In this document: positions 45,973-55,822 of the stretch, piece by piece
How the letters are laid out: every line of letters begins with the position of its first letter
Numbering within the stretch: position 1 is the stretch's first letter
Assembly: GCF_004331175.1 (NCBI RefSeq)
Contig: NZ_SJOD01000005.1
Span: 1-64,000 of the forward strand
Origin: Acinetobacter sp. ANC 4178
GTDB taxonomy: Bacteria > Pseudomonadota > Gammaproteobacteria > Pseudomonadales > Moraxellaceae
Length of the DNA stretch: 64,000 bases
Direction: 5' to 3'
Position numbers and translations under genes: made by a program
The notes under the pieces: generated by a model
Databases searched by the model: none
What the model was told of the DNA's origin: nothing
Seen by the model: the letters and a program-made list of their open reading frames with translations, nothing else

Positions 45973-46557
45973 TTAATAAAAAGGATTATTTGTTGAGTTG
46001 TCTGAACGCGGATGATCTTTTTGCGTTGGTTCAGACAAGGAGTGAGAAGATTTCTGAGCATCTTCCGACTGAATATGTTCAAGCGCTTCGTGCGCTGCAT
46101 CTTTAGACAACTGAGCAGCCCACGGTGCATAAGGTAATAAAGATTGAACCATTTTAGATTGCTTCCAATGCGGAGAGCTTTCTACCCATGGGCTTAAACC
46201 TTGCATGGTGATTAAAACCACCATCAGCCCCTTTAGTGTTCCAAATGCACCACCCGCAAGACGATTAAGCGGGCCTAATTTCAAGGTACTTAAAACACTA
46301 TTCAATAATGCTGTTGCAAGCCAAGTCAGGACCACAATGACCAACACAATAAAGGCAAAGGCTGCAATTTTCTGAACCACTGGATCTTGACTGAGAGCAC
46401 TCATTGAAGGGGCAATGATAGCGGCATATTTTGCACCGACAATCAGTGCAAAAATCCAACCCACCAAGTTCGCAAAGGCTTTAACAAATCCTTGTCGCAA
46501 ACCGTTTAGCCCTCCAATGAGCAAAATGATCAGTATGAAGATATCAATGGTATTCAT
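45973..46557 (-). CDS. cvpA: CvpA family membrane protein
   Basis: A 194-aa inner-membrane protein with four membrane segments ([59 protein letters not shown]). CvpA is linked to colicin V production and envelope-stress tolerance in E. coli. The [19 protein letters not shown] motif is diagnostic. It has a hydrophilic tail rich in Ser, His and Gln. The start overlaps the pyrD end by 4 bp, so pyrD-cvpA-purF is one unit. Confidence 0.93.
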   Translation of the reverse strand: MNTIDIFILIILLIGGLNGLRQGFVKAFANLVGWIFALIVGAKYAAIIAPSMSALSQDPVVQKIAAFAFIVLVIVVLTWLATALLNSVLSTLKLGPLNRLAGGAFGTLKGLMVVLITMQGLSPWVESSPHWKQSKMVQSLLPYAPWAAQLSKDAAHEALEHIQSEDAQKSSHSLSEPTQKDHPRSDNSTNNPFY

Positions 46558-47564
46558 TTTGCCAGCATAGCATCAACACAATCTTTAATCAGTTTCGGTC
46601 CAGTATATATAAGGCCACTATACACTTGTACAAGTGTAGCACCTGCATTTTGTTTAACGAGTGCTTGCTCACCCGCTAAAATTCCCCCCACACCAATCAA
46701 TGGCACTTGACCATTGAGTGCTTGAGCAAATGCAGATAAACATGCCGTACTCTTTTCAAATACAGGCGCACCGGACAATCCACCCGCCTCATCACCTTGC
46801 GGTAAATTTTCTACGCCCTCACGAGATAAAGTCGTATTCGTGACAATTAGACCATCAATTTTATTGGTAATTAATTGTTGCGAAATAAAACCAATATCCT
46901 CAGGCGTTAAATCAGGCGCAACTTTAAGCACCAAAGGCACATAATGGTGATGCTCATCAGCCAACTCAAGCTGACGCTTCTTTAATGTCATCAACAATTC
47001 AGCCAGCGCATCACCGCTTTGCAAACTACGTAAATTTTTAGTGTTGGGAGAAGAAATATTAACTGTGATATAGGATGCGTAGTTATAAACTTTTTCTAAA
47101 CAGATAAGATAATCATCTACCGCATTTTCTACAGGTGTATCGGCATTTTTACCAATATTAATCCCTAAAACACCCTTAAATTTGGAAGCTTTAACGTTTT
47201 CAATCAGTTTATCCACACCATCATTATTAAAACCCATACGGTTAATAATGGCTTGTGCTTGTGGCAAACGGAAAAGGCGTGGCTGAGGATTACCAGCTTG
47301 CGGACGCGGTGTAATGGTTCCAATTTCTATAAAGCCAAAGCCAAGAGCAGCCAAGGCATCAATATAGGCACCATTTTTATCTAAACCAGCAGCCAAACCG
47401 ACAGGATTCGGAAATTCAATACCCATACAAGTTACAGGCTTTGCAGCAACATGTTGGCGCATCATCCCCATTGCATGGGCTGATTTCAGTAAGGATAATG
47501 TTAGCTCATGTGCACGCTCTGGTGCTAAAGAAAACAACAAAGGGCGGGCTAGAGAATACAACAT
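46554..47564 (-). CDS. pyrD: Dihydroorotate dehydrogenase (class 2, quinone)
   Basis: Membrane-associated flavoenzyme of pyrimidine synthesis, 336 aa. [19 protein letters not shown] and NMGFNNDG-type [14 protein letters not shown] flank the FMN and orotate site, [15 protein letters not shown] includes the catalytic Ser, and [14 protein letters not shown] is a phosphate-binding loop. The N-terminal helices ([23 protein letters not shown]) are the quinone-site extension of class 2. It leads the pyrD-cvpA-purF group. It is followed downstream by cvpA with a 4-bp overlap. Confidence 0.97.
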   Translation of the reverse strand: MLYSLARPLLFSLAPERAHELTLSLLKSAHAMGMMRQHVAAKPVTCMGIEFPNPVGLAAGLDKNGAYIDALAALGFGFIEIGTITPRPQAGNPQPRLFRLPQAQAIINRMGFNNDGVDKLIENVKASKFKGVLGINIGKNADTPVENAVDDYLICLEKVYNYASYITVNISSPNTKNLRSLQSGDALAELLMTLKKRQLELADEHHHYVPLVLKVAPDLTPEDIGFISQQLITNKIDGLIVTNTTLSREGVENLPQGDEAGGLSGAPVFEKSTACLSAFAQALNGQVPLIGVGGILAGEQALVKQNAGATLVQVYSGLIYTGPKLIKDCVDAMLAK

Positions 47565-47654
47565 ATCTAGAAAAGTCTACGGCTTTTTAAGTCGATATAT
47601 TATAGGCGCAGCCCACCAAAAACGCCATGCTTGGCAACTGTTTATTTTGACCTA

Positions 47655-48134
47655 TTATTGTAGTGTCGCTGTTAATTTAATCTGCCCTGCATTGGACTGA
47701 AGCTCCATTTTTTCAATGCTTAGGCCCATCTGGGCTAATTGAGTCAAAAAATTTGCCAAAATAGAATAATTTGCGTGACTCACAACCACTTGAATTTGCT
47801 CACCCGTCTGCTGGGAAGCAACACCCAGCCCTTGTTGTTGTGCAGCACGCTGTACTTTTTCGGCGGCACTGAGTTGCACGTCACCCGCAGGCTTCATGGT
47901 GACCGCATTACTTTGCATCCACACCACTAAATCCTTCAACTCACTGACCCGTAGCTGTTGATGTTCCGCCGCTTTATGCATATACCATAAAGCTGAGCCT
48001 ACCGCCGCAACCACTACAAAGACCACAGTAAAAATCACCATGATACGCTCGCGAACAGACAAACGCTCCAGATACTGTGTGAATTGATCACCCCAACCAT
48101 CTAATGTATTTTGAAATTTTTCTATTGCTTTCAT
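47655..48134 (-). CDS. gspM: Type II secretion protein GspM
   Basis: Inner-membrane platform component of the type II secretion system, 159 aa. One membrane anchor (RIMVIFTVVFVVVAAVGSALWYM) follows a short cytoplasmic start, then a periplasmic ferredoxin-like domain. It begins where gspL ends, with a TAATG junction sharing one base, so the two are translated together. No other T2SS gene is in this window; in Acinetobacter the T2SS genes are scattered around the chromosome. Confidence 0.87.
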   Translation of the reverse strand: MKAIEKFQNTLDGWGDQFTQYLERLSVRERIMVIFTVVFVVVAAVGSALWYMHKAAEHQQLRVSELKDLVVWMQSNAVTMKPAGDVQLSAAEKVQRAAQQQGLGVASQQTGEQIQVVVSHANYSILANFLTQLAQMGLSIEKMELQSNAGQIKLTATLQ

Positions 48135-49276
48135 TATTGTATTTTCACCGAACCAATTACCCCAGAACCATTTGGCTGAATATTCCCCAATTCAACCTTA
48201 AAGCCTTGTTGATTCAATTGTTGTGTTAAGTTTTGCAAAACCACTGATGAATTGGCTTTTAAATCTAAATTAAGGATTGATGCATCATACGATACTCGAT
48301 CAGCAATAATTTTATTTTGCATTAGTACTGGACCAACTCGGCTCAACAATTGCAACCCTGCATTTTGCCCCATTTGATTGGTCCGCATTTGAAACTCAAA
48401 TTGACTTTTCAAGGTTTGCTCAGTTACTGGATAGTTTTGCCCAAACCAATATTTAAATTGAGATACCGCTTGCAGTGCGGTTTCATCAGCCACCTTCTTA
48501 TTTTTATACCAACGACTCGCATCGTAGCCAAACTGAACAATTAAAATAGCAAACAACACAGCAGCACAAGCTTTCCAATAACCCGAGATTTTAGCTTCTG
48601 ATTTTAGCTTAGGTAAAACATTAAAAGGATGTTGTTTCGGCTTGTTCAGCTCCGTAAAGTGGTATTGAAATCCATGAATTTGATCTTGCGTTACACGTGC
48701 TTGCAAACTATTCAGTTGCACTGTATTCAAATTAGAGATCGTATAGCTTCTCGACGCCTCTTGATAATCTAAATAGAGTGGTAAATCATCAATAGAACAT
48801 CCTACCCACTCACTTTCTCGTACTAATAAACGTCCATGCAGGTCCAACAGAACTGTTTCATCAGCTTGTTGCGGTTGTGGTGCTGCATAAAAATCAGGAA
48901 GAAGTGCAGCAACTTTCATGGGCAACAATGAAAGTGAATGCTGCCATGTTTCTACCAAATGCTGCGAAACACCTAACAAAGTAAGTTGATCTGGATTTTG
49001 AAAATGATGCAAGATTTTCATACTATCGATAGGGAATACAATATATTCCTCTAACAGATACTTGATTCCCTCTTGCCCCAGTTGTTTATAATTCGTCTTA
49101 TTTAACTGCTGTTGCAACATTTGCACATGGCGACTTGGAAAAAAAACAGTCGCTTCTTGAGTCGCAAAGGGCAGCAAGTCCTGAATCAACTGTTCCAGAC
49201 TCAAAGCACTTTGCCAGAATTCTCCTTGCGACCACTGCCATGCATCATTGGCTTCAGGCATCCATATATACAACAT
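48134..49276 (-). CDS. gspL: Type II secretion protein GspL
   Basis: Inner-membrane platform component of T2SS, 380 aa, which binds GspE in the cytoplasm and GspM in the periplasm. The N-terminal 240 residues are the actin-like cytoplasmic domain (MLYIWMPEAN..., with FPSRHVQMLQ and YLLEEYIVFPID), followed by one membrane segment (ACAAVLFAILIVQFGYD at about residue 240) and a periplasmic part similar to GspM. It is first of the gspL-gspM pair and follows sixA by 27 bp. Confidence 0.85.
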   Translation of the reverse strand: MLYIWMPEANDAWQWSQGEFWQSALSLEQLIQDLLPFATQEATVFFPSRHVQMLQQQLNKTNYKQLGQEGIKYLLEEYIVFPIDSMKILHHFQNPDQLTLLGVSQHLVETWQHSLSLLPMKVAALLPDFYAAPQPQQADETVLLDLHGRLLVRESEWVGCSIDDLPLYLDYQEASRSYTISNLNTVQLNSLQARVTQDQIHGFQYHFTELNKPKQHPFNVLPKLKSEAKISGYWKACAAVLFAILIVQFGYDASRWYKNKKVADETALQAVSQFKYWFGQNYPVTEQTLKSQFEFQMRTNQMGQNAGLQLLSRVGPVLMQNKIIADRVSYDASILNLDLKANSSVVLQNLTQQLNQQGFKVELGNIQPNGSGVIGSVKIQ

Positions 49277-49303
49277 TTATTTTTATCTGCCGTTTCGAAT
49301 AAT

Positions 49304-49759
49304 TTAAGCTTGAGGAATAAAGCGCTTTTGAACTGTTGATAAACCTGCTGCAATGACACTTTGATCATAACAACGGGCTTCTGCCAACGAAAAAGGATGA
49401 AACGGCTCAGTCGTTAGTAATTCTTCGATATGTGCCACAACATTCATATGGCAAACCACTACAATTGACTCATACGGTAAATGTGACAACCACTCTACTG
49501 CCACGCGTGCATCATCTTCTGGTTTAATTGCATTACAAAGTAAAACAGGCACACCTTTAAAATGTGTTTGAATATGTGCCAAGGTTTCTTGCGCCCTCAA
49601 TAATGGGCTCACAATAAAGATGTCTGGTTGCACAATATCTTTTAAAAAATTGGCTGTTTCCTGAGCTTGCAGATGACCACGTGCAGTAAGCGGTCTTTTC
49701 ATATCATTACCGTCAATTGCTGGTGAAGCTTCACCATGACGGACCAATGTAAGTAACAT
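49304..49759 (-). CDS. sixA: Phosphohistidine phosphatase SixA-like protein
   Basis: A 151-aa histidine phosphatase. MLLTLVRHGEASPAIDGNDMKR has the catalytic RHGEA motif and SPLLRAQET the second arginine motif. VVVCHMNVVAHIEELL carries the second catalytic His. SixA removes phosphate from HPt proteins, in E. coli on PtsO/ArcB. It follows gpsA in this minus-strand group, with a gap of 113 bp, and precedes gspL. Confidence 0.9.
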   Translation of the reverse strand: MLLTLVRHGEASPAIDGNDMKRPLTARGHLQAQETANFLKDIVQPDIFIVSPLLRAQETLAHIQTHFKGVPVLLCNAIKPEDDARVAVEWLSHLPYESIVVVCHMNVVAHIEELLTTEPFHPFSLAEARCYDQSVIAAGLSTVQKRFIPQA

Positions 49760-49872
49760 AAAATTTCCTTATTATTGCAGAGCACACAGCAGCATTATCA
49801 AATTAAAATTCAGCAGGCGCCCATTTCGCAAGTATATACAAGATTTATGACAATTCTAATGTATTCAATTCA

Positions 49873-50946
49873 TTAAATTTCATGATGCGGCAGTACAAAC
49901 TCCACATCACTACGATGACCATTTTTCATTAATGAAACCGCAATAGATAAAGGCGGCGCACCTTCAAAAATAACATCATAGAGTGCACAGGTGATTGGCA
50001 TATACACATCCAACTCTTGTGCCCGCGCACGCACCTGAACGACTGTATTAATCCCTTCTGCGGTTTGTCCCAACTCTTTAGTTGCTTGCTCTAAACTTTT
50101 CCCTTTCCCCAAGGCATAACCTATCTGATAGTTACGACTCAGTGGACTGTTACAGGTTGCAAATAAATCACCCACACCCGACAATCCTAAGAAAGTTAAT
50201 GGATTTGCCCCCAACTTCACAGCAAAACGGCTCATCTCAGCCAAAGCGCGAGTTAAAATCATACTTTTGGTATTTTCACCTACATTATAAGCAGCCGCCA
50301 TCCCCATTGCGACTGCATAAATATTCTTAAGTGCACCACCCAACTCCACACCATTTACATCATCACTTGCAAACACACGGAATAAAGCACTATGTAAAGC
50401 TTGCTGTACAGCATAACGTACCAATTCAGAGTGGCTTGCTATAACCGTACCCGCAGGTTGTCCTGCAACAATTTCTTTTGCCAAGTTCGGCCCCGAAAGT
50501 ACACCAAAAGGAATTTCAGGCAGTTCTTGCTGAATAATATCGCTCATAAAGCAAAATGTTTTGGCTTCAATCCCTTTGGTTAAAGACACCACAGCTTGCG
50601 AACTAATAAATGGACGAATCTGTTTCAGCACATCACGAAAGGAATGGCTTGGAATGGCAACCAAGATAATATCGCGATCTCGTACCGCTTTTTCCAAATT
50701 CGAAACTGCAACCAAATTTTCCTCTAACTGAAAATCAGGTAAATAACGTTGATTCACGTGAGTACGGTTAATTTCTTCAGCAATCGCTTCATCACGAATC
50801 CAAATCATGGTATCGCAACCATTACGAACAGCCGTATTGGCCATTGCCGTTCCAAAACTCCCACCACCCAACACCGTGACGCGTAAAGCTGTCTTACGGT
50901 CAATAATTACAGGTTCTAGCAAATCACTAAACTTTAATTCAGACAT
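49873..50946 (-). CDS. gpsA: Glycerol-3-phosphate dehydrogenase [NAD(P)+]
   Basis: Makes sn-glycerol-3-phosphate from DHAP for phospholipid synthesis, 357 aa. VLGGGSFGTAMANTAVRNG is the Rossmann motif, VSLTKGIEAKTFCFMSDII and SGPNLAKEIV are family motifs, and ELGGALKNIYAVAMGMAAAYNVGENTKSMILTRALAEM is the active-site region with the catalytic Lys. It has a short N-terminal extension relative to E. coli GpsA. It is 29 bp downstream of the nitroreductase gene. Confidence 0.96.
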   Translation of the reverse strand: MSELKFSDLLEPVIIDRKTALRVTVLGGGSFGTAMANTAVRNGCDTMIWIRDEAIAEEINRTHVNQRYLPDFQLEENLVAVSNLEKAVRDRDIILVAIPSHSFRDVLKQIRPFISSQAVVSLTKGIEAKTFCFMSDIIQQELPEIPFGVLSGPNLAKEIVAGQPAGTVIASHSELVRYAVQQALHSALFRVFASDDVNGVELGGALKNIYAVAMGMAAAYNVGENTKSMILTRALAEMSRFAVKLGANPLTFLGLSGVGDLFATCNSPLSRNYQIGYALGKGKSLEQATKELGQTAEGINTVVQVRARAQELDVYMPITCALYDVIFEGAPPLSIAVSLMKNGHRSDVEFVLPHHEI

Positions 50947-50975
50947 TTATTTTTATATCCCAAAATGGATCTAAC

Positions 50976-51551
50976 TTATTTATTCCAAGTACTTACATAG
51001 TCAGCAGTATTTATTTCAGCTCGGGCAGGAATTACCTTAGCCGCTGTCCCTACATAAATAATTCCTGAAATCAGATCATGCTCTGTTAAGCCCAAAGCCT
51101 GTTTTAATAATTTTGACTCAACCACAGCACCGCTTCGCCACATGGTCGAAAAACCTTGCGCGTGCAAAGACAATAAGAAATTTTGAATTGCTGCACCAGT
51201 ACTTAGAGTTTGCTCAAAGTCAGGAACTTTAATATGCGCTTGGAACTTAGTCAGTGCGAGAACCAACAACGGCGCACGGAAAGGATGATTCTTCACTCGA
51301 TCAAGTTGAACTTGGTCTTGTTCACCCAAATCTGATAGGGCTTGGGACAACAATAACCCAAATGCTTCACGTTGCTCAGGTTCTATCACCACAAATTTTG
51401 TCGGTTTTAGGCGATGGTGATCGGGCGCGGTTAAAGCTGCCTGAAATGCCAATTCGAGTTGCGCTTTATTTGGAGCCGGTTCAACAAGATGTCCAATTGA
51501 CTGACGTTGATGAATATTTTGATGAATAAGGTCAGCTGCTAAATCCGTCAT
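50976..51551 (-). CDS. Nitroreductase family protein (YdjA-like)
   Basis: Small FMN-dependent oxidoreductase of 191 aa, without a known physiological substrate. HQRQSIGHLVEPAPNKAQLELAFQAALTAPDHHRLKP has the nitroreductase start with the FMN-binding R-S pattern. LLSLHAQGFSTMWRSGAVV and DLISGIIYVGTAAKVIPAR are also typical of the short YdjA/TdsD type. It leads the minus-strand group with gpsA. It is divergent from a small lipoprotein gene. Confidence 0.87.
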   Translation of the reverse strand: MTDLAADLIHQNIHQRQSIGHLVEPAPNKAQLELAFQAALTAPDHHRLKPTKFVVIEPEQREAFGLLLSQALSDLGEQDQVQLDRVKNHPFRAPLLVLALTKFQAHIKVPDFEQTLSTGAAIQNFLLSLHAQGFSTMWRSGAVVESKLLKQALGLTEHDLISGIIYVGTAAKVIPARAEINTADYVSTWNK

Positions 51552-51746
51552 TAACTTAAAGATCTATACATAAATACTTCAGCAAGAGTATCACAATATT
51601 TTCATATTACTCTAGCCAACTGAATAAATTGTCTTTGCAAATCATGTTTCACACAGCAATAAAATAAAACTGCATTTTTAATACAGCACCCATAGCCCAA
51701 TCATGAAACTATGACTCATCTATTTCTTATGATAAATGGGGAAAAC

Positions 51747-52124
51747 ATGAATAAAATTTTAACTTTAGGCACAACTGCATTATTCACTATCTTACTCACC
51801 GCGTGTGCCTCGACGCCCACTTCCTCCACGGTAATTCAAAAAGAAAACAACCAATTTGAAGTCACAGGGCTAGGTAAAACCAATATCATTGCGAAAAACA
51901 ACGCCATTGCTGCCGCGAACAAAACTTGTAAAAGCTCAACGCCTATCGTTGTCAGCGAAAAGACCGAATACAATGGTGCCTTAAAAGGCGTTGTTGATGA
52001 TAAAACTGGGCAGATAATTCAATCAGCCGCCGAAGTGATTGGTAGCATTGCAGGCACCAATACCAGTATGGCCAAAGATACAGATTATCAGACTGTTGTG
52101 ACTTTTTATTGTAAAGCCAACTAG
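51747..52124 (+). CDS. Small lipoprotein, unknown function
   Basis: About 125 aa. I start at 51747 because GGGGA (51738-51742) lies 4 nt upstream and the result is a clean lipoprotein signal: MNKILTLGTTALFTILLTAC with lipobox LTAC, then a Ser/Thr linker. The mature part has two Cys, one in NKTCKSSTPIVV and one at the end (FYCKAN), likely paired. It has a YNGALKGVVDDKTGQ segment but no family I recognise. A terminator follows. Confidence 0.8.
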   Translation: MNKILTLGTTALFTILLTACASTPTSSTVIQKENNQFEVTGLGKTNIIAKNNAIAAANKTCKSSTPIVVSEKTEYNGALKGVVDDKTGQIIQSAAEVIGSIAGTNTSMAKDTDYQTVVTFYCKAN

Positions 52125-52156
52125 CACAATTAAGTCCAAGAATTGACATGCAATAA

Positions 52157-52186
52157 AAAAGGGTTAGCTTCAAAGCTAACCCTTTT
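52157..52186 (+). terminator. Terminator between the lipoprotein gene and rhlB
   Basis: GGGTTAGCTT-CA-AAGCTAACCC, a 10-bp stem with A-run before and T-run after, between convergent genes. Confidence 0.88.
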
Positions 52187-52202
52187 CGATTTTAAACCTA
52201 TA

Positions 52203-53354
52203 TTAGCAATAACCTTCCAAACGGGTTAAAGGCAATTTCTGACCAATTGCTTTTTCAATTTCAGGCAAATGGAATGCATCATCCTCAGAAAGGAAGCTAA
52301 TACTTACCCCTCGACTGCCTGCGCGACCAGTACGTCCAATACGGTGTACATAATCATCAGACTGTTCAGGTAAAGTGAAATTAACCACGTGTGACACACC
52401 ATCTACATGAATACCACGCCCTGCAACGTCCGTTGCAATCATAATATTATGCTGACCATTCTTAAACTGATCTAACATTTTAAGACGTTTGTCTTGTGCA
52501 ATTTCACCTGACAACATGACCACTTTATAACCATCGCGCTTTAAGCTGTCATACAGCTTACGAACTTGATCACGACGGTTAGCAAAGATCATGACTTTTT
52601 CAATCGGCTCATCATGCAAAATATCTTGTAGCAATTTATATTTATCAGACTTCGCAACCATATACACACGTTGTTCAACATCTGCATTGGTTTTCTTTTC
52701 AGGTTCGATTTCTACTGTAACTGGCTCAAACAACCATTGTTGTGCCAAGTTAAGCACATCGTAGCTAAAAGTTGCAGAGAACATGAGGGTTTGACGCTGT
52801 TCTTTACGCGGTGAATAACGCACAATCCGTTTAACTGAAGGAATGAAGCCCATATCCAACAAACGGTCTGCTTCATCGATTACTAAAAATTCAATTTGAT
52901 CTAACCAAACTTCTTTTTGCTCTACAAAATCAATCAGTCGCCCTGGAGTAGCTACAATAATATCGACAGGTTTTTTATCGAGTTGTGCTTTTTGCTTATC
53001 AAAATCCACCCCACCCAATAAAGTCACCAAATGCAGGTCGGTAAACTTCGTCAAATGTTGCGCATCACTTTCAATTTGTAATGCCAATTCACGCGTGGGT
53101 GCCAAAATTAAAGCACGTGGTTCACCACGAAAACGCTGTTCTTTAATCGGATTATTGAGTAAATCATTAATCACACTGACCAAAAATGCGGCTGTTTTCC
53201 CCGTCCCTGTTTGCGCACGACCAATCGCATCATGCCCAGCCAAAGTAAATTTGAGCACCTTTTGCTGGATTGGCGTCATTTCCTTAAACCCTAAAGCATC
53301 AATCGCTTGTTTAAGTTGCGGGTGTAAATTTAGGGTTTCAAAACCAGATGACAT
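52203..53354 (-). CDS. rhlB: DEAD-box RNA helicase (RhlB-like)
   Basis: ATP-dependent RNA helicase of 383 aa. Motifs in order: AQTGTGKTAAF (motif I), PTRELALQI, TPGRLIDF, VIDEADRLLDMGF (DEAD box), MFSATF (SAT), ATDVAGRGIHVDG and YVHRIGRTGRAG (motif VI). It lacks the long basic C-terminal tail of RhlE/CsdA types. The size and motif context fit RhlB, which works with RNase E, but the sequence alone does not fully separate it from RhlE. Confidence 0.88.
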   Translation of the reverse strand: MSSGFETLNLHPQLKQAIDALGFKEMTPIQQKVLKFTLAGHDAIGRAQTGTGKTAAFLVSVINDLLNNPIKEQRFRGEPRALILAPTRELALQIESDAQHLTKFTDLHLVTLLGGVDFDKQKAQLDKKPVDIIVATPGRLIDFVEQKEVWLDQIEFLVIDEADRLLDMGFIPSVKRIVRYSPRKEQRQTLMFSATFSYDVLNLAQQWLFEPVTVEIEPEKKTNADVEQRVYMVAKSDKYKLLQDILHDEPIEKVMIFANRRDQVRKLYDSLKRDGYKVVMLSGEIAQDKRLKMLDQFKNGQHNIMIATDVAGRGIHVDGVSHVVNFTLPEQSDDYVHRIGRTGRAGSRGVSISFLSEDDAFHLPEIEKAIGQKLPLTRLEGYC

Positions 53355-53405
53355 AAATACGCGCTCAAACTAATAAATATAGAAAAACAGAGTCATTATA
53401 AACAA

Positions 53406-53434
53406 AAAACGCCCCAATAGACATTGAGGCGTTT
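53406..53434 (-). terminator. Terminator after the cold-shock gene
   Basis: AAACGCC (53407-53413) with GGCGTTT (53428-53434) and an inner CAAT/ATTG pair, just after the cold-shock stop on the minus strand. Confidence 0.78.
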
Positions 53435-53452
53435 CGAAGAATCTTTAGCGTA

Positions 53453-53665
53453 TTAGTCTAAAGGTTGAACTTCTTCAGCTTGGAAGCCTTTTTGACCTTT
53501 TACAACGCTGAATTCAACACGTTGGCCGTCACGAAGTGAACGGTGGCCTTCGCCTTGAATAGCACGGAAGTGAACAAATACATCATCACCGCCATTGCGT
53601 TGAATAAAACCAAAACCTTTAGTGTCGTTGAACCATTTAACTACGCCTTGTTCACGAGCTGTCAT
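53453..53665 (-). CDS. Cold-shock domain protein
   Basis: A 70-aa nucleic-acid-binding CSD protein. [27 protein letters not shown] contains both RNP motifs (KGFGFI and VFVHF), and [14 protein letters not shown] ends the fold. It is an RNA chaperone; Acinetobacter has several paralogs, and which one this is cannot be fixed by this sequence. The upstream region (53666-54049) is long and AT-rich and could hold a structured cold-shock leader. Confidence 0.95.
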   Translation of the reverse strand: MTAREQGVVKWFNDTKGFGFIQRNGGDDVFVHFRAIQGEGHRSLRDGQRVEFSVVKGQKGFQAEEVQPLD

Positions 53666-54049
53666 AAGTTAATCCTCATTGTATTTAAAAGAAGGACCAC
53701 CCGGTGTTGCAAACAGCAGAGCAAACAAGGTTTAAAAACATTTATTATTTCTAAGCTTGTAATCATTCTGTATAACTATTAACAAAATCCCGGTTACATC
53801 CATTTGTACAGTATGGGTTTAAAACAATTTATAGTTGTGTTAAATCCTCAATACGGCATCGAGCTTAACATGGGTTTATGACAATTAATAGAATTTTTTT
53901 TACTTATTCCACATCAAATTTAGTATTTTTTTTTCGATACTTATTTATCACCAGTATAAACATAAATATAGTTTTACTGTGATTTAAGTTGGGATTTGGC
54001 ATTAAATTTGCTAATATTTGGCAGTGTATCCTGAAATTTCTCACTCCAG
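53666..54049. other. Divergent region between cold-shock and tusA-like genes
   Basis: 384 bp holding the promoters of both genes. The part next to the cold-shock gene is plausibly its long 5' leader. No ORF is supported and no RNA family is recognised. TTGGCA near 53996-54001 is a possible -35 box for the tusA-like gene. Confidence 0.4.
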
Positions 54050-54283
54050 ATGTCGAATCAAAACGAATATGACCTCATTATTGATGCTATGGGTAAGCCT
54101 TGCCCTATGCCATTACTCATGTTGAAGCGTTCTTTAAAAAATTCGCCGCATTGTCGGGTCTTACTTAAATCGTCCGATCCACATAGCCAAATTGATGTAA
54201 CAAGGTATTGCCAAATGCATCAGATGACCTGTGTTGTGCAAAAAATTTCAGAGCATGAATATCATTACTTAATTGAATCTTAA
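54050..54283 (+). CDS. TusA-family sulfur-carrier protein
   Basis: A 77-aa protein with the CPxP motif (DAMGKPCPMPLLMLKRSLKNS) that makes TusA-type proteins carry persulfide sulfur, for example for 2-thiouridine in tRNA. The lengths of the helix and strands fit TusA. Whether it is TusA itself or a related sulfurtransferase cannot be told. It is transcribed towards rpoH, 141 bp away. Confidence 0.9.
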   Translation: MSNQNEYDLIIDAMGKPCPMPLLMLKRSLKNSPHCRVLLKSSDPHSQIDVTRYCQMHQMTCVVQKISEHEYHYLIES

Positions 54284-54424
54284 TTATTTTCAATTAAACT
54301 AAATGGTTTCAATTTGGCATAAAAAATTACATAACACTACCCAAATTTCCTTAATGTGTGAGCGTATTGGCATTAAGATGAATGGTAGTGGAACATCAAT
54401 GTCCAATTTTATTAAGGAGTACCT

Positions 54425-55294
54425 ATGAGTGACAGCAGCAATCAATTGATGCCCCTGTCATTATCTGCACCAGGTGTAAACCTTGGGGCATATATTAGTA
54501 CTGTCAATCAGATTCCAATTTTAACAGCCGAACAAGAAAAAGAGTTGGCTGAGCGTTACTACTACGACCAAGACCTTGATGCTGCAAAAATGCTGGTGAT
54601 GTCGCATTTACGTTTTGTGGTACATATTGCACGTAGTTATGCAGGTTATGGACTACCCCAAGGCGATTTAATTCAAGAAGGCAACCTAGGCTTAATGAAA
54701 GCCGTAAAACGTTTTGATCCGAATATGGGCGTACGCTTGGTTTCATTTGCAGTACACTGGATTAAAGCCGAAATTCATGAATACGTCATTCGTAACTGGC
54801 GAATCGTAAAAATTGCAACAACTAAAGCTCAACGTAAATTGTTCTTTAATTTACGTAGTCTGAAAAAATCAAGCAAAAAACTGACGCTAGAAGAAGCACG
54901 ATCAATTGCCAATGATTTAAATGTAACACCTGAGCAAGTCCTTGAAATGGAAGGACGTTTAACTGCTTATGATGCTGCATTTGAAGCACAGGGAGATGAT
55001 GATGACGAAGGTTCAACTCATGTTGCCCCTGCATTATACTTAGAAGATAATCGTTACGACCCTGCTCGCTTAGTTGAAAGTGAAGACTATGAGGAACAAA
55101 GCACCTCTGCCTTACACGAAGCGATGGAGCAACTGGATGATCGTTCGCGCAACATCTTACAACGTCGTTGGTTAGATGATGACAAGTCGACCTTGCATGA
55201 ATTGGCTGCTGAATATAACGTCTCTGCTGAACGTATCCGTCAGTTAGAAAAAAATGCGATGGAAAAAATTAAAGTCGCGATGTCATCCAATTAA
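54425..55294 (+). CDS. rpoH: RNA polymerase sigma-32 (heat-shock) factor
   Basis: Sigma-70 family factor of 289 aa. The start ATG follows AAGGAG (54414-54419) at 5-nt spacing. [19 protein letters not shown] begins region 1.2, [46 protein letters not shown] is region 2.1-2.2, and [39 protein letters not shown] is region 2.3-2.4 with the RpoH-specific Q-R-K-L-F-F-N-L-R box. The C-terminal helix-turn-helix is [27 protein letters not shown]. Confidence 0.97.
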   Translation: MSDSSNQLMPLSLSAPGVNLGAYISTVNQIPILTAEQEKELAERYYYDQDLDAAKMLVMSHLRFVVHIARSYAGYGLPQGDLIQEGNLGLMKAVKRFDPNMGVRLVSFAVHWIKAEIHEYVIRNWRIVKIATTKAQRKLFFNLRSLKKSSKKLTLEEARSIANDLNVTPEQVLEMEGRLTAYDAAFEAQGDDDDEGSTHVAPALYLEDNRYDPARLVESEDYEEQSTSALHEAMEQLDDRSRNILQRRWLDDDKSTLHELAAEYNVSAERIRQLEKNAMEKIKVAMSSN

Positions 55295-55306
55295 GTTTTT
55301 TGTTTT

Positions 55307-55337
55307 AAAAGGCACAACTTCACATTGTGCCTTTTTT
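55307..55337 (+). terminator. Terminator after rpoH
   Basis: GGCACAA (55311-55317), a 7-nt loop and TTGTGCC (55325-55331), then six T (55332-55337). Confidence 0.88.
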
Positions 55338-55431
55338 ATATTAACGCTTTGAACAATGTCACATTTCGCTTTTTTACCTTAGCCAGAATATGCTAAGGTT
55401 ATGCGCAAACTTGTTTAGGTCATCATGGCTT

Positions 55432-55797
55432 ATGTGGATCGCAATCTCTGCACTTAATTTAGCAATTGCTGTCATGTTAGGCGCTTTTGGTGCACATGGT
55501 TTAAAAGCGCGTGCAACTGAAGCTCAACTGGCTTGGTGGCATACAGCAACAGATTATTTTTTCTATCATGCCTTGGGCTTATTGGCGCTCGCCATTTTGG
55601 CAAAAGTAGTTCCCCAACTGCCTATTAAAATGAGTTTTTCCCTTATTCAAATTGGAATTTTCTTCTTTTGTGGCTCATTGTACGTCATGGCTTTAGGTTT
55701 ACCTCGCATCTTAGGTGCCATTACACCTATTGGCGGCGCTCTCATGATTGCTGGATGGCTGGTTCTGGCTTGGAATGCTTACAAATACGCCAAATAA
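55432..55797 (+). CDS. DUF423 (YgdD-like) inner-membrane protein
   Basis: A 121-aa protein with four membrane segments. The start at 55432 gives MWIAISALNLAIAVMLGAFGAHGLKARAT, the conserved beginning (AFGAHGLK) of DUF423 proteins; the longer ORF start 42 bp upstream is not family-like. LGLPRILGAITPIGGALMIAGW near the end is also typical. The function is unknown. It lies 25 bp upstream of thiS and may be in the same transcript. Confidence 0.85.
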   Translation: MWIAISALNLAIAVMLGAFGAHGLKARATEAQLAWWHTATDYFFYHALGLLALAILAKVVPQLPIKMSFSLIQIGIFFFCGSLYVMALGLPRILGAITPIGGALMIAGWLVLAWNAYKYAK

Positions 55798-55822
55798 AGT
55801 CGCAGATTTTCTGGAATGAAAC

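Noticed and set aside
55798..55822. TPP riboswitch before thiS
   Set aside because: The gap is only 25 bp and no thi-box motif is visible there or before the DUF423 gene.
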